From Wolfiporia cocos (taxonomy: Eukaryota; Basidiomycota; Agaricomycetes; Polyporales; Phaeolaceae): a stretch of DNA of 64,000 bases. The translations under genes and the position numbers were made by a program. Positions 46,582 through 57,033 of the stretch are shown in pieces (position 1 is the first letter of the stretch; every line of letters starts with the position of its first letter). A model generated the notes under the pieces. It was not told where the DNA came from. It saw only the letters and a list, made by a program, of their open reading frames with translations, and searched no databases. Where the stretch lies: the NCBI GenBank assembly GCA_029448655.1, contig JACCLO010000006.1, forward strand, positions 1,364,001 through 1,428,000, given 5' to 3'.

Positions 46582-47898
46582 CTATAGATTTCCGAGCTCG
46601 TAAATGTAGTAAAGGAAGTCCATCTCAGAGATGTTGGCACCGTATGGTGCCAACCTCGACGTGAACTCCTCGCGAGAATTGGAGTAGGTGATAGCCTGAA
46701 CGATTCTCAGGCGTGTCTCCGTATCGTACCCGTGAGTCTCTATGTAATAGTCAGTAAGCAGTCCGAGCGACGCAATAGGAATATCGCGCAGAGCTGGGCG
46801 CTGCCCTGTGTGAACACGGGTGACTTCGCGAAACCCTCGTTTGACGTAGTGCACCCACTCTGCGGGCTGTAGAAGTTGCTCGGCCCCCCTATCTGTACTG
46901 CGCGGCGGCGGGGGAAGGAAGTGCTGGGTGTAGGGTCGTATCATGTCCTGCTCGCACGTACGAATGGGGAGATGAGGGGCCGCGGGCGCATGGACGACCG
47001 CGGGACGAGACGTTGCGTGCGCGTGTGTGTTGACAGTCGTGTTGCGAGGCATTGCGTGAACAGGAAGATGGCGAACATATGCTGCTTGCGATTCGGCACG
47101 ACCTTGGGGACGCTGGCGAGCCGTCCCGGAGCTCTGGGACACGCTTTCCCCGAGAGATAATCCTGTGATTGTTAACAATGTAATCATGTGGCTTGGAACA
47201 CACATACATCAAGGTATACACACCTGACATCTGGGACATCACGTTGTCTAACCCTTCTGTTGCAGCTTCTAGACATGTCATAAATTCATAAGTCTGCAAC
47301 ACAACCTGCTAACGACGCACCGTCCACGTTCTCCGAAATATCGGTAACGTTTCCTCCTACGTTAAGCGACTCTGCACCTTTGTAGCAGTAATATTTGATC
47401 GCGTCGGCAAGCGTTTTGAAAGATTTGTGTTGCTGGCCAGAGAAGCCATGGGTAAGGGGGTAGACTTGATCCCTGATGGTCGATAGGTTCAAGAATATAT
47501 TGCATGCAATATAATGTCTTACCACTTGAAGAATATACCAGTTTTGCATCCATATAAAACTACATGAAAACTCTTGACGTCGAGAAGACCTTCGATGATG
47601 CCGAGTGCCCGGGAGTCATGCAAATTCTCGACGATCTGCGTAACGATATGCGCCGGAGGATCATCGGTCATCGCGGATTTGAAGTGCTTCTCTTGAATAT
47701 GGTAGAGCTTCTCCGCTTCTGTTTGATTGTTGCAATGAATGACGATCGGAAACGGATAGGGCCAGTGCTTCTCAGCAAGTCCTCGTGGGCTGTCGAGCAA
47801 ACGTCAACCTTCACGCCATTTGCCATAATAATATGCACTTACCGGACGTCGTAAATTCCAGGTTGGGAGCCTCCAAGAACTACACAAGGGCCAGACAT
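46582..47898 (-). CDS. KDZ-element protein with RNase H1 N-terminal (viroplasmin-like) domains
   Basis: Exons 47898-47843, 47789-47523, 47472-47306, 47268-47224 and 47162-46582 join in phase to 371 residues; introns 37-61 bp. A domain of the RNase H1 N-terminal/caulimovirus viroplasmin type is visible at about 88-135: FHVVLYGCKTGIFFKWDQVY then HGFSGQQHKSFKTLADAIKY. The N-terminus (CVVLGGSQPGIYDVR ... TEAEKLY) looks like a second, weaker copy. Such domains bind RNA-DNA hybrids or double-stranded nucleic acid. The C-terminal half ends TSRLAPYGANISEMDFLYYI. No RNase H catalytic domain. It is the only intact gene of the KDZ element. The 37 bp intron (GTTGTG) is the weakest join. Confidence 0.75.
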
Positions 47899-47940
47899 GT
47901 TGAGTAACAGCAATAGTGAGTGTGACTGAAATGAGACGTG

Positions 47941-48094
47941 AGGCGAGCGAGATGGTAGTGGGGAGTGGACGCTGATCGAGCTGAGACGCGACTCGCGACT
48001 CGCGACTCATGCTCTCCACTGAGCATGAGTCGCGAGTCGCGAGTCGCGTCTCAGCTCGATCAGCGTCCACTCCCCACTACCATCTCGCTCGCCT
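47941..48094. repeat. perfect 74 bp inverted repeat (hairpin), 6-base loop
   Basis: Arms 47941-48014 and 48021-48094 are exact complements around the loop TCCACT. Each arm contains GCGACTC in three tandem copies. It lies 43 bases upstream of the viroplasmin-domain gene and about 190 bases past the end of the transposase gene, so it would be in the promoter or 5' leader of one and the tail of the other. Confidence 0.97.
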
Positions 48095-48283
48095 GCTGCG
48101 TCCCTTTTGGCCACATGCAAAATTGGATGCTATTTGAGCTTGTTCTATGTCTGAACACATAAGATGACAATTTATTAGCTTAGAAAATGAATAACCCAAG
48201 TTCTCGTGAGTTGATTGAATGCAGCAATGCAATATGTGAGAAGCAGCCGCCTCACCACTAATTCAAGGATTGTTTGAGTGCAA

Positions 48284-51200
48284 CTACATGGCAAGGTTAC
48301 ATACAAAATCCACTAGTGCATCCACTTCCGCTTCTCCCTCGTCGTCTTCGTCTCCCTCGTCATCTGAAATTCTTGTCTCTACACTAACCTCGCCCTCTGC
48401 CCTGCTTCCGCCTGTCTCTACTCGAGTAGCGATCCTGCCCACTCGCGCTGCACTCTCTGCCGCTTTATCTGTCTGCGCGAGCAATACACCACCAATCGCC
48501 GCATCCCCTTTACGAGCACCAGGGCTCGGCGTGCCGGTGAAGCCCTTTAACGCGTATAACTGTTGAAGTCGCTTGAGATGGCGTGCGTTGATATTGCGAC
48601 GGCGTTCGCAGTATTCAGCAACCGCGCCATAAATTTGAGAGCCTTCGGACTTCAAGTGGTTCAATATCCTCGTAAAATGCACGTCTTCGTCGCAAATAGA
48701 CGTATGTAATCGACGCGCCTCAATATTGCAACGCGTTAATTCCTCGCGAGCGCGATCGAGCCTACGAGCCTGTCTCATTGTTTCTCGGATAGCGGGTCTT
48801 GTCCAGGGCTTGTCACGAACGTCATTTCGAGTGTCCTGTAGTAAATGGAATTCATCAAGGAAGCTATAGTGAGATACCTGCTCCCAATCCACTGTAGGCA
48901 TCGGTGGATCCAAGCTGAGGGCCGCTCTATTGTATACTTTGACAGCATTCCGAATTGCCTTAGAACGAGCTTGTAAAGACTTGGCGATATGAGTGCGGAC
49001 GCGATATCCTGCACAACCGCGTCAGATAAGTGGCGATGTTGAACAGCTAAATACTCACCCGATCGCGCGATATTCATCTTGTGCAACTCGAACAGACGTT
49101 GTATGACAAGGCGGTGAAGGTTTTCTAATGCGCGGTGATACTGTCGTGTTGCCATATACTTCAATGTTTCCGTATACTCATAATCTGTGACCTCCCATCG
49201 CTTGGCAATACCCAACTGCACCTCCATCTCTGTGACCTCACGCGTGAGCGTCGCTTGGCGTTCGCGTAGATATTTGCGCCTGGTCTCGAGTTTCCGGGTA
49301 CGCGATGTATCAGCATTGTAATCGACCGCACTTGTTGTAGGCGGGGCAAAACGAATTTCTGCGGGCGCGGTACGATAGAATTGGGTCGATACGCCCTCAA
49401 GCTCCGCGGTTGTCGCACGTAACTCTTGTAACGCCTCGACGTACGCTATCGCGTGAACATGTTCGGCGGACTCGCTCCCGAGCTGCTGAAAGTATGCGCG
49501 TTCTTCTTCGTGCCAGGCATCAATTTCATTTCGAGTGATTTTGAGTGACCTCATGGCTTCATCCAGTGCAAGGGATTCGGATTCTATCATGTCCAAGGCC
49601 TGCTTATAGTTATTGAGGATCATTGTAGACAGGTTTGTGTACTTCTCATCATCCCATTGTCGGAAATAAGTGTCGATAAGGAGGCGGCGCCGATATGCTG
49701 ACGCATGACGCGTAATCGACGCGAGACTGTTGGAAGAGCTGAATATACGTTCGAGGGTCTCCAAATCCTCTATCCCGGCGCCCTCAATTACATTGGGGTG
49801 GTTTCGCGTCTGGCATGGATAACAGTGAGTATATCCATGGAATGCATTTACACAGCATCGGCATCCGTTGGATTGCCATCGCGACCCCAGTGAGCTGCGC
49901 CTGATCGTGCCCTCAAATTCGCATCCTATGTCGTATCCGACAAGAACGCGGTCTCCGAATACTTCAAGTACCTTGGAGATTGTAGAGAGGGGATACTTGG
50001 CACTGATAAAATGTCAGAAAGTAGACAGAAAATAAAATAGTACTTACAGTTCGCCACTTTGTATCATATCAGTAATCCACAGTATAAAACCGTGCCGACA
50101 GGCACTGGCAAAAATTCCACACTCATCAAAAATGCCCCACATTCTCTTTTTTTTCATCGGACGCTGCCGCCTTCCAATTCTTGGTACAAGGTTCATATGC
50201 TGACCCATCCGCCGCGCCGTCGGTCGGATCACCCTCGCCGCCCTGAGCGACGTCATCCTCGTCTTCGCTATCATTTTCTGATGGGTTGTTTCGCGGCTGC
50301 CTACGGGATTGGACCTCGTCCGCGAAGCGGTCGACGTAGGACTGTGGTAGGTAATAATCGCTGTCTTCGAAGACGCGTACATCGCCCCGCATACGTCCGT
50401 TGATGGTAGCCAGACGTTTCAAAGAATTGTTGCCGTCCATACAGATGAGCCGCTTCCATTTCATGGGTGGCTCGCCATCAAGCTAAAGTTAATTAGTATG
50501 CGAATAGACAGATCGGCAACAACGTACCTCATATCCGCAAGCCAGACACGCGTAGAGAGCACGCCAGTTGGGCGTATCGCGTCCTAATGCAGCTAGAACC
50601 TGCTTGTCTACTATACGCCGCATGCGCAGATATATGTCAAACGCGTCTGAAATGGCGGTCCTCAATTCTTGTCTGTATGGAGTCTGAACATAGAGTGAGT
50701 AACCGACAGTTCTGAACTGATTCTCTCCTACCTTGTACAAATAGCAGATCACTTTACAGACAGATTCAATACTAAGAGAGGCTTTGAAAAGTCTCAGAGA
50801 AAACATAAGCTCCAGAGTCCTTAATGATATCGCCAGCGAGGGATTAATCGGGGTCGTGCCGAGGTACCCATACATGACGATTGCCTCTGCAACAGAGCGC
50901 GCCTCAGGAGGGCGCCGGATATGGACGGACGTTTCTAAAGAGTATATATCGAAAACGTTGATCTCGAAGTCATAACGCGAAGGTAGCAGATCGGCATTCG
51001 GTCTGCAATCGGAATACCGCCAGTCGACGTACGCCTCCGTGATCTCCGGGAGTACAAGCCGCCAATTTTCGTCCATGTTTTGCGTGCGCTGACGCCAAGT
51101 ACGCCCATCGTTCCTCTTCCTCAGCTTGTACAGCCTGCTAAGATTAGTTGAAGGACGAGTCAAGCACTTTGCTACGCACCGCGATCCTGCAATGTCCCGT

Positions 51201-51573
51201 AGCGCATACATGAAGTCCGCATTATTTCTAACCTCGCCTGGAAGGGTCTCCCACTCCTCATCATCCTGCAAAGCGTCGCCCATCCAATCATGAATTGATG
51301 TCGTGTCGTCGATATCCATTGGCTGATTGTCGCCACACATTTCAGCGAGCGCCTTGCGCGATTGGGGACCAAGTGCTGATGCAGACGTAAAATCGTGAAA
51401 TACAGAAGAAATATGTATTACGCACCGGAAAGACACATCTCGTAACGCTCTCTAACTCTTTTCCTCTCCTTGAATAGTTCGCGCTGGTTCATGACCTTAC
51501 TTACTGAGGACTTGCCTATGCCTTGCCCACAAGACACCGTAGCCTTACGAGAGAGCCCCCTGCGATTGCTCAT
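48284..51573 (-). pseudogene. KDZ transposase, single-base frameshift
   Basis: Exons 51573-51426, 51375-51180, 51134-50732, 50683-50528, 50482-50048, 50002-49059 and 49008-48284; introns 45-50 bp. About 1001 codons if the frameshift is ignored. Family landmarks: DTPNWRALYACLACGYELDG, KRLICMDGNNSLKR, FDECGIFASACRHGF, DMIQSGELAKYPL, VLVGYDIGCEF, CVNAFHGYTHCYPCQTRNHP, LETLERIFSSSNSLASITRH, then the C-terminal helical part MATRQYHRALENLHRLVIQR and DWEQVSHYSFLDEFHLL. The frame breaks at the A8 run 50147-50154: seven A would keep it open. KDZ enzymes are RNase H-fold transposases common in mushrooms; this is the element's own enzyme. Confidence 0.93.
50147..50154 (-). other. A8 homopolymer frameshift in KDZ transposase
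   Basis: Eight A on the coding strand. Upstream frame ends SDEKKENVGHF-stop; downstream family sequence (KRMWGIFDECGIF) resumes as if one A were absent. A slippage mutation, assembly error or transcriptional slippage site are all possible. Confidence 0.85.
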
Positions 51574-51871
51574 GGAGATATATACAGCAAGTAGTATTTA
51601 GAAGGAAAGCAGGAACAGAGAAAGCCCTCAGAAGCAGCGCGCACGCTCAGGCTTAGGGAAGACGAGCACTTCGCACAATGTATTATTACAGCACGTGATG
51701 GATAACGGAGATCAAAGACCTGGCGCTCCGAAAAGAAACGAAGCGCAAGAGATCAATCGATCACGATCGGCGAGAAGTCAGGAACGTAGAGAACAATCAG
51801 TACAGCGAAAGAGACAAACTCGTCTTAGACAGATAGCGAATTCGATAGCAGCTTGGATTTTATCATTAGAG
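51574..51871 (-). other. upstream region of KDZ transposase
   Basis: About 300 bases between the transposase start and the subterminal repeats. TATATA at 51578-51583 lies too close to the start to be a TATA box. Coding-like plus-strand frame at 51695-51886 is Arg-rich and runs into the repeat; not supported as a gene. Confidence 0.4.
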
Positions 51872-52197
51872 CCATCGGAGAGGTAGCCTAGATTCGCTAG
51901 GAGTGCTGGTGTTTGTACTGAGGTCGAGGGATGCATCGGAGATCGAGCAGAGCGCCCGTTAGATAAGATATGGTAAGCTGAGTTAGAAAACGCACCTGAA
52001 GAGATAGCTGGTGTCAGAGGACACCAGATTCGATGACAGCTTGGATTTTATCATTAGAGCCATCGGAGAGGTAGCCTAGATTCGCTAGGAGTGCTGGTGT
52101 TTGTACTGAGGTCGAGGGATGCATCGGAGATCGAGCAGAGCGCCCGTTAGATAAGATATGGTAAGCTGAATTAAAATACGCACTTGAACTTGAACTT

Positions 52198-52272
52198 GCG
52201 GTCGACGTAGGACTGTGGTAGGTAATAATCGCTGTCTTCGAAGACGCGTAGAGAGCACGCCAGTTGGGCGTA
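52198..52272. repeat. transposase-derived 75 bp chimera, copy 1
   Basis: Equals transposase bases 50327-50379 joined to 50555-50576, the two parts meeting at the shared ACGCGTA. See copies at 52574-52648 and 33601-33675. Confidence 0.9.
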
Positions 52273-52486
52273 CTAGGAGTGCTGGTGTTTGTACTGAGGT
52301 CGAGGGATGGATGAGAGATCGGACGGAGCGCCCGTTAGATAAGATATGGTAAGCTGAGTTAGAAAACGCACCTGAAGAGATAGCTGGTGTCAGAGGACAC
52401 CAGATTCGATGACAGCTTGGATTTTATCATTAGAGCCATCGGAGAGGTAGCCTAGATTCGCTAGGAGTGCTGGTGTTTGTACTGAG

Positions 52487-53659
52487 GTCGAGGGATGCAT
52501 CGGAGATCGAGCAGAGCGCCCGTTAGATAAGATATGGTAAGCTGAATTAAAATACGCACTTGAACTTGAACTTGCGGTCGACGTAGGACTGTGGTAGGTA
52601 ATAATCGCTGTCTTCGAAGACGCGTAGAGAGCACGCCAGTTGGGCGTACTAGGAGTGCTGGTGTTTGTACTGAGGTCGAGGGATGGATGGGAGATCGGAC
52701 GGAGCGCCCGTTAGATAAGATATGGTAAGCTGAGTTAGAAAACGCACCTGAAGAGATAGCTGGTGTCAGAGGACACCAGATTCGATGACAGCTTGGATTT
52801 TATCATTAGAGCCATCGGAAAGCTAAGGTGAGCAAGAGAACACTCGGCATACGAAGGTTTGCTGAGCCATCTTGAGCCGATAAGATAGACGCGCGCCATC
52901 TGCGCCGATCACTAGGCGCCAACAGCCACTGGAGGGCGCAGGCGCCGAGCGGTGCACGTGCTCCAGGGCGCGCGTCATCCACAAACCGGCCACCCATCCA
53001 TCCCAAATATCAGTTCTATTCGAATTTAATTTCTACAATTGAATCTATAACGTTTGAGAACTATAGAAAGCAAAAAAATTCGCGTGAAATGATTGCCGTC
53101 GACGCGGGACCCGTGCTCATCGTGCGCTGCGGCGGCGGCAGGGCGCTTCCCCAGGCGCGATAGGGCGCTTCCCCGGGCGCGCGGCGCGCGGCTCATTAGG
53201 CGCTGACAGCCGCTAGGAGAGGCGCGCGCCAGGCTGCACGTGCCTCGGGCCGCCCGTCCCGCGTCATCCAAGGATTCGCCCGTCAATCCACCCCAAAGAC
53301 CTCATATATTACGCAAATCGTTGTCATAATCGTATTCAGACTATCTATTAACCTAGTAACGTAGAAAGAACCGTGCGAAAAGGCCGAGTATTGAGGTAGG
53401 AGCCGCGCTCATCGTGCGCGACGGCGGCGGCGAGGCGCCGAAGGGCGCGCGCGCGTCGTTGGGCGCGGGAATCCTGTGCCGAGCCGGCAGCGCCCCGTCG
53501 GCAGCGCTCACAGTACATGTTGTTATAAAAGGTAATTTCTCAGGCTACCTCAGGAGGAAACTGGCAGCACGCCTTGAACGCGAATTGTAAGCTAACTGGC
53601 TATGCGCGCCTCACGTGTAGGCCAAGCTAATTAGCTATCGATTGGGTAATGTACAGGTG
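52487..53659 (-). repeat. KDZ right terminal inverted repeat
   Basis: Complement of 32590-33762, as described there. The short frames it contains (for example 53026-53286) are mirrored exactly in the left repeat and have no protein features, so they are not annotated as genes. Confidence 0.92.
52574..52648. repeat. transposase-derived 75 bp chimera, copy 2
   Basis: Same sequence as copy 1, 376 bases further on, within the right terminal inverted repeat. Confidence 0.9.
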
Positions 53660-53667
53660 TGCCTCCG
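53660..53667. repeat. KDZ target site duplication, right
   Basis: TGCCTCCG, second copy of the 8-bp duplication; host sequence TCGTACGCTCTG follows, as in the empty site. Confidence 0.93.
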
Positions 53668-54011
53668 TCGTACGCTCTGACTGCCGGCTGGAGCTGGAAT
53701 CTGAGCATGTATACCAGACACAGTATAACCAGCGATATCAAGCAGCTGACAATATCCCACGGGTTGCGACGCGATCACTCGAGCTTGAACCGCAATACGC
53801 AGATGAACATCAGCCATGTATAAAATATTCAGCGCCATTAATGCGTCAAATTCATATCTGGCCTGGTCCGGTCGCTGCTGCTGTATGCTGTACTACGCTC
53901 GCGCTATGGCTTACAAGAATTCATCGGAACACGTTTAATCCCATATTGCTGATACGCGAGACATGCACCGCCAGATCAGGCGAGCTGCTCAGACGGATAT
54001 CCAGTCTCGCT

Positions 54012-54176
54012 CTAGGGACAATTAATCTCAGATAGAGCTTTATCCATCTCCATGGCACTGTCCGACCTCGTACTCGGACCGGGATCCACGAAGTCTCTGA
54101 ACTTCCGATCGACCCAAGCTTGCTGTCTAGGATCGCCGTTCACGAGGTTCACAAATTCGAGCTCACCCGAAGACAT
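54012..54176 (-). CDS. 54-residue unknown protein, left-arm copy
   Basis: Begins MSSGELEFVNLVNGDPRQQA, contains WVDRKFRDFVDPGPSTRSDS and ends SEINCP. No signal peptide or known motif. Mirror of 57034-57198. Conservation is uninformative because the arms are nearly identical; the AT-poor, hydrophilic sequence reads like real protein. Confidence 0.35.
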   Translation of the reverse strand: MSSGELEFVNLVNGDPRQQAWVDRKFRDFVDPGPSTRSDSAMEMDKALSEINCP

Positions 54177-54377
54177 ATGTCAATGCAAGCAATGTGATTG
54201 ATCGTATGCGGGAAAGTACATCGAGCTATCGTGGGAACATCCATGCTCTGGACACAACGCCCGGGTGATGCGTCGAGCTCAGCTGAACAACAATGGCGCC
54301 TGTAGACCTTCTGTCAATGCTTGACCACAGCCAACTGAAGCATCCATGGCCACGTACCACAGTGATGTGCCTCGCAC

Positions 54378-54534
54378 TCACTTGCTCTTTGGTGGCTCGG
54401 CGCAACCACAGGTCGGCCAGGAGCAGGTGCCACCGTTGGCCTGGACGTTCGCGCACTGTGCGGTGTCCTTGGAGCGAGTGTGAGTCAGTCCACCCGTTCG
54501 CGCCTCGGCGTCATGTGCTGATACTCACAGACAT
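54378..54534 (-). CDS. 31-residue four-cysteine peptide, left-arm copy
   Basis: Exons 54534-54529 (ATG TCT) and 54467-54378, with a 61 bp intron. Peptide starts MSDTAQCANVQANGG and continues TCSWPTCGCAEPPKSK: four Cys in the spacing C-x9-C-x4-C-x-C, no signal peptide, Lys-rich tail. Size and CxC pair recall fungal metallothioneins, but four Cys is few, so this is only a resemblance. Mirror of the gene at 56676. Confidence 0.7.
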
Positions 54535-54825
54535 GTTGGTAAGATGGAGTGAGTAGGTAAGTCGATGAGAAGGTTCGTGGGATGGTCGAAGACTGAGGCA
54601 TCCAGGTAGCTCTCGCGGTCTCTTATACGTCCAGTGGCGCTTCATGCAGCGACGCATGGTCGTCTCAAGACTACTCTATGTAGATGGAGCGCCAGCTCCG
54701 GTATGCAATCGCGAACGTTTCATTGGTGCTGTGAAATGGTAAGCGATCTATTGGTCAGTGGAACCCAATCATTTCATGTTCCGCTGGAGAGTTCGCGAGA
54801 TTGGAACCCCTCCGTATGTTCTAGT

Positions 54826-56384
54826 GCGTACAGTGCTGGCGTACCATGCTCCTGTCATTGTCTGACACGGGGTTGAAGATCCTCGCTTATGGGCATTTGT
54901 ACCGAATCGCCGCCATGAGTCGCACAACTACAAAGGCATACCGTTGAGATATCTAGTATCATCAATAGCGAACTAGCAATTATACAAGCCAGAACAATCA
55001 CGCGAAGATCTGGCCTCTGGTTGATTACTGCTCGTTTGGATGTGCAACTACAGTCGATATAGCTGAGCAAGGCATCTTCGTGCAAGAAATGTGTACTTTG
55101 TAATCAAACTTGATGCTTATGGAAATCGAAGTGAGCCAAATGAGTTTCGATGCTATTCAGACGGCCGAGCATCATGACACACACAACTGCCGCGCTCAGA
55201 CACATTCACGTGTACATTACATTCCGCGACAAGCGCAGACCGTAGGGTTCAATTGTACACCGACTGTACTGTTTCTAAGCTCTAAAGATCTAAATTGGGT
55301 CTGTCCTCAAATGATGACATATTGACCTGTTGCGTGAGCATATGGTCTCTTATAATGGTTGTAAACAACCTGCAAGCAGCTTAAACCTCTCGTCTCAAGC
55401 AATCATGGCGCACATTCGCAGTTCAAGAGCTTGAAATCACGATATAGTATCTCAATTGGAACTCGTATTACAGCTCATCCGTCCGTCCCTTTATATTCAG
55501 AACGATAGGTAGGCTGTACCTTGGCTTTGAATTAATTAGCGTTCTGCGAATCAATCATAAAGACTAGTGTGGATGCACTTACCGGCTTCGCGAGATTGTA
55601 ACCAGCGCTTACTTGCTCTTGGGCGGCTCAGAGCAACCACAAGTCGGCCATGAGCAGGTGCCGCCGTTGGCCTGGACGTTTGCGCACTGAGCAGTGTCCT
55701 ATTAGAGCCATTCATTAGTCAGCCATTAGCAACAAGCGTGGGGGAGCTCTATACTCACAGACATGTCGATAAATCGATAGAGTGGTCGAAATTGGTCGAG
55801 GACTAGGGGATTGACTGAAGATAATAACGCATCTTATATCTGTGCAGCATGTCACAGCGCCGACAGGACATCTGAGGTATACTATGTATGGATCGCGTTA
55901 TAGAAAATATCCTATTGGGTTGGTACAAATCACTGATCGTTGGTTGGTCTTTGGCCATCAAAAGCTGCAGCGGAGCGAGTAGCATATGGCTGTTGTGATC
56001 CCGCCCCATGGTCGCAATAAAATGCAATACAACGAATCGTATCTGGCGCGTTCCATCCACTTCACTTCGAGGGAATGTGCAATTCGGCGGTGAGTTCCGG
56101 AGAAGTACCATGATACCATTTATTTCGATGTTTTGTACACACCGCTAGCGGCATATCACTGTTGCATTCATATACAACGTCAGTAATCGTGCATCGCATG
56201 CAAGGTCTCGACACTTCAAGTTTCAGCGATAGCTTTTGGGATACACAACTCGAACCGACTATAGTGATCGCCATGACCGGTGCGGACATATCTCTTCTCG
56301 TGGTAGTCTCAACACAGCTATATGCCTTATTCTTCGAGCAGCGCTCATGAGGAAGACATGGTCTCCCAGTACTATGAATGACGT
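54826..56384. other. loop between palindrome arms
   Basis: Unique sequence holding the third copy of the Cys-peptide gene (55609-55764, minus). The rest (54826-55600 and 55840-56384) shows no gene I can support. Confidence 0.5.
55609..55764 (-). CDS. 31-residue four-cysteine peptide, loop copy
   Basis: Exons 55764-55759 and 55698-55609, with a 60 bp intron at the same place as in the arm copies. The peptide differs from the arm peptide only at one residue (CGCSEPP for CGCAEPP), although intron and flanks are unrelated in sequence. Coding conservation with diverged non-coding DNA argues that the peptide is selected. TATAAG at 55838-55833 lies about 70 bases upstream. Confidence 0.75.
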
Positions 56385-56582
56385 ACTAGAACATACGGAG
56401 GGGTTCCAATCTCGCGAACTCTCCAGCGGAACATGAAATAATTGGGTTCCACTGACCAATAGATCGCTTACCATTTCACAGCACCAATGAAACGTTCGCG
56501 ATTGCATACCGGAGCTGGCGCTCCATCTACATAGAGTAGTCTTGAGACGACCATGCGTCGCTGCATGAAGCGCCACTGGACG

Positions 56583-56588
56583 TATAAG
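56583..56588 (+). promoter_or_regulatory. TATA-like box of right-arm Cys gene
   Basis: TATAAG, 93 bases before ATG 56676; mirrored in the left arm, and a TATAAG is also present upstream of the loop copy. Confidence 0.5.
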
Positions 56589-56675
56589 AGACCGCGAGAG
56601 CTACCTGGATGCCTCAGTCTTCGACCATCCCACGAACCTTCTCATCGACTTACCTACTCACTCCATCTTACCAAC

Positions 56676-56832
56676 ATGTCTGTGAGTATCAGCACATGAC
56701 GCCGAGGCGCGAACGGGTGGACTGACTCACACTCGCTCCAAGGACACCGCACAGTGCGCGAACGTCCAGGCCAACGGTGGCACCTGCTCCTGGCCGACCT
56801 GTGGTTGCGCCGAGCCACCAAAGAGCAAGTGA
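56676..56832 (+). CDS. 31-residue four-cysteine peptide, right-arm copy
   Basis: Exons 56676-56681 and 56743-56832, intron 61 bp (GTGAGT to CCAAG). Same peptide as the left-arm copy. The first exon encodes only Met-Ser, which is why such genes are usually missed by gene finders. Three copies within 2.5 kb suggest a small dose-dependent product; metal binding through the four Cys is possible but unproven. Confidence 0.72.
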
Positions 56833-57033
56833 GTGCGAGGCACATCACTGTGGTACGTGGCCATGGATGCTTCAGTTGGCTGTGGTCAAGCATTGACAGA
56901 AGGTCTACAGGCGCCATTGTTGTTCAGCTGAGCTCGACGCATCACCCGGGCGTTGTGTCCAGAGCATGGATGTTCCCACGATAGCTCGATGTACTTTCCC
57001 GCATACGATCAATCACATTGCTTGCATTGACAT

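Larger units (their letters stand above)
51872..52812. repeat. KDZ right subterminal repeats, 376 bp tandem units
   Basis: The marker CCATCGGAGAGG starts at 51872, 52060 and 52436, and CCATCGGAAAGC at 52812. Spacings are 188, 376 and 376. The 376 bp unit equals the 188 bp unit plus a variant unit that contains the 75 bp transposase-derived piece. The outer 376 bp unit is mirrored in the left terminal repeat. Confidence 0.85.
32590..53659 (-). mobile_element. KDZ-superfamily DNA transposon, nested and interrupted
   Basis: Terminal inverted repeats begin CACCTGTACATTACCC at both ends. An 8-bp target duplication TGCCTCCG lies at 32582-32589 and 53660-53667. The same site is present once, unfilled, in the paralogous arm at 57543-57550. 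Total span is 21070 bp; without the inserted retrotransposon and its target repeat it is about 11.1 kb. The interior carries three genes, all on the minus strand: KDZ transposase, a viroplasmin-domain protein and an HMG-box-like protein. Confidence 0.93.
53668..54825. repeat. inner left arm of palindromic duplication
   Basis: Matches the reverse complement of 56385-57542 with no indel; paired coordinates sum to 111210 and only a few base differences were seen. The two arms flank a 1559 bp loop (54826-56384). Each arm contains one 31-residue Cys gene and one 54-residue frame. Confidence 0.92.

Noticed and set aside
48284..48913. C-terminal transposase exon as a separate hypothetical gene
   Set aside because: The 50 bp intron at 49009-49058 joins it in phase to the preceding exon and the combined sequence follows the KDZ family pattern.
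50147..50154. A8 run as a programmed frameshift that joins two transposase parts
   Set aside because: KDZ transposases of this type are normally one frame after splicing, and a one-base run change is the simplest account; kept only as an alternative.
54378..56832. Calling the 31-residue peptide a metallothionein or a pheromone precursor
   Set aside because: Only four Cys, fewer than known fungal metallothioneins, and no C-terminal CaaX box; function left open.
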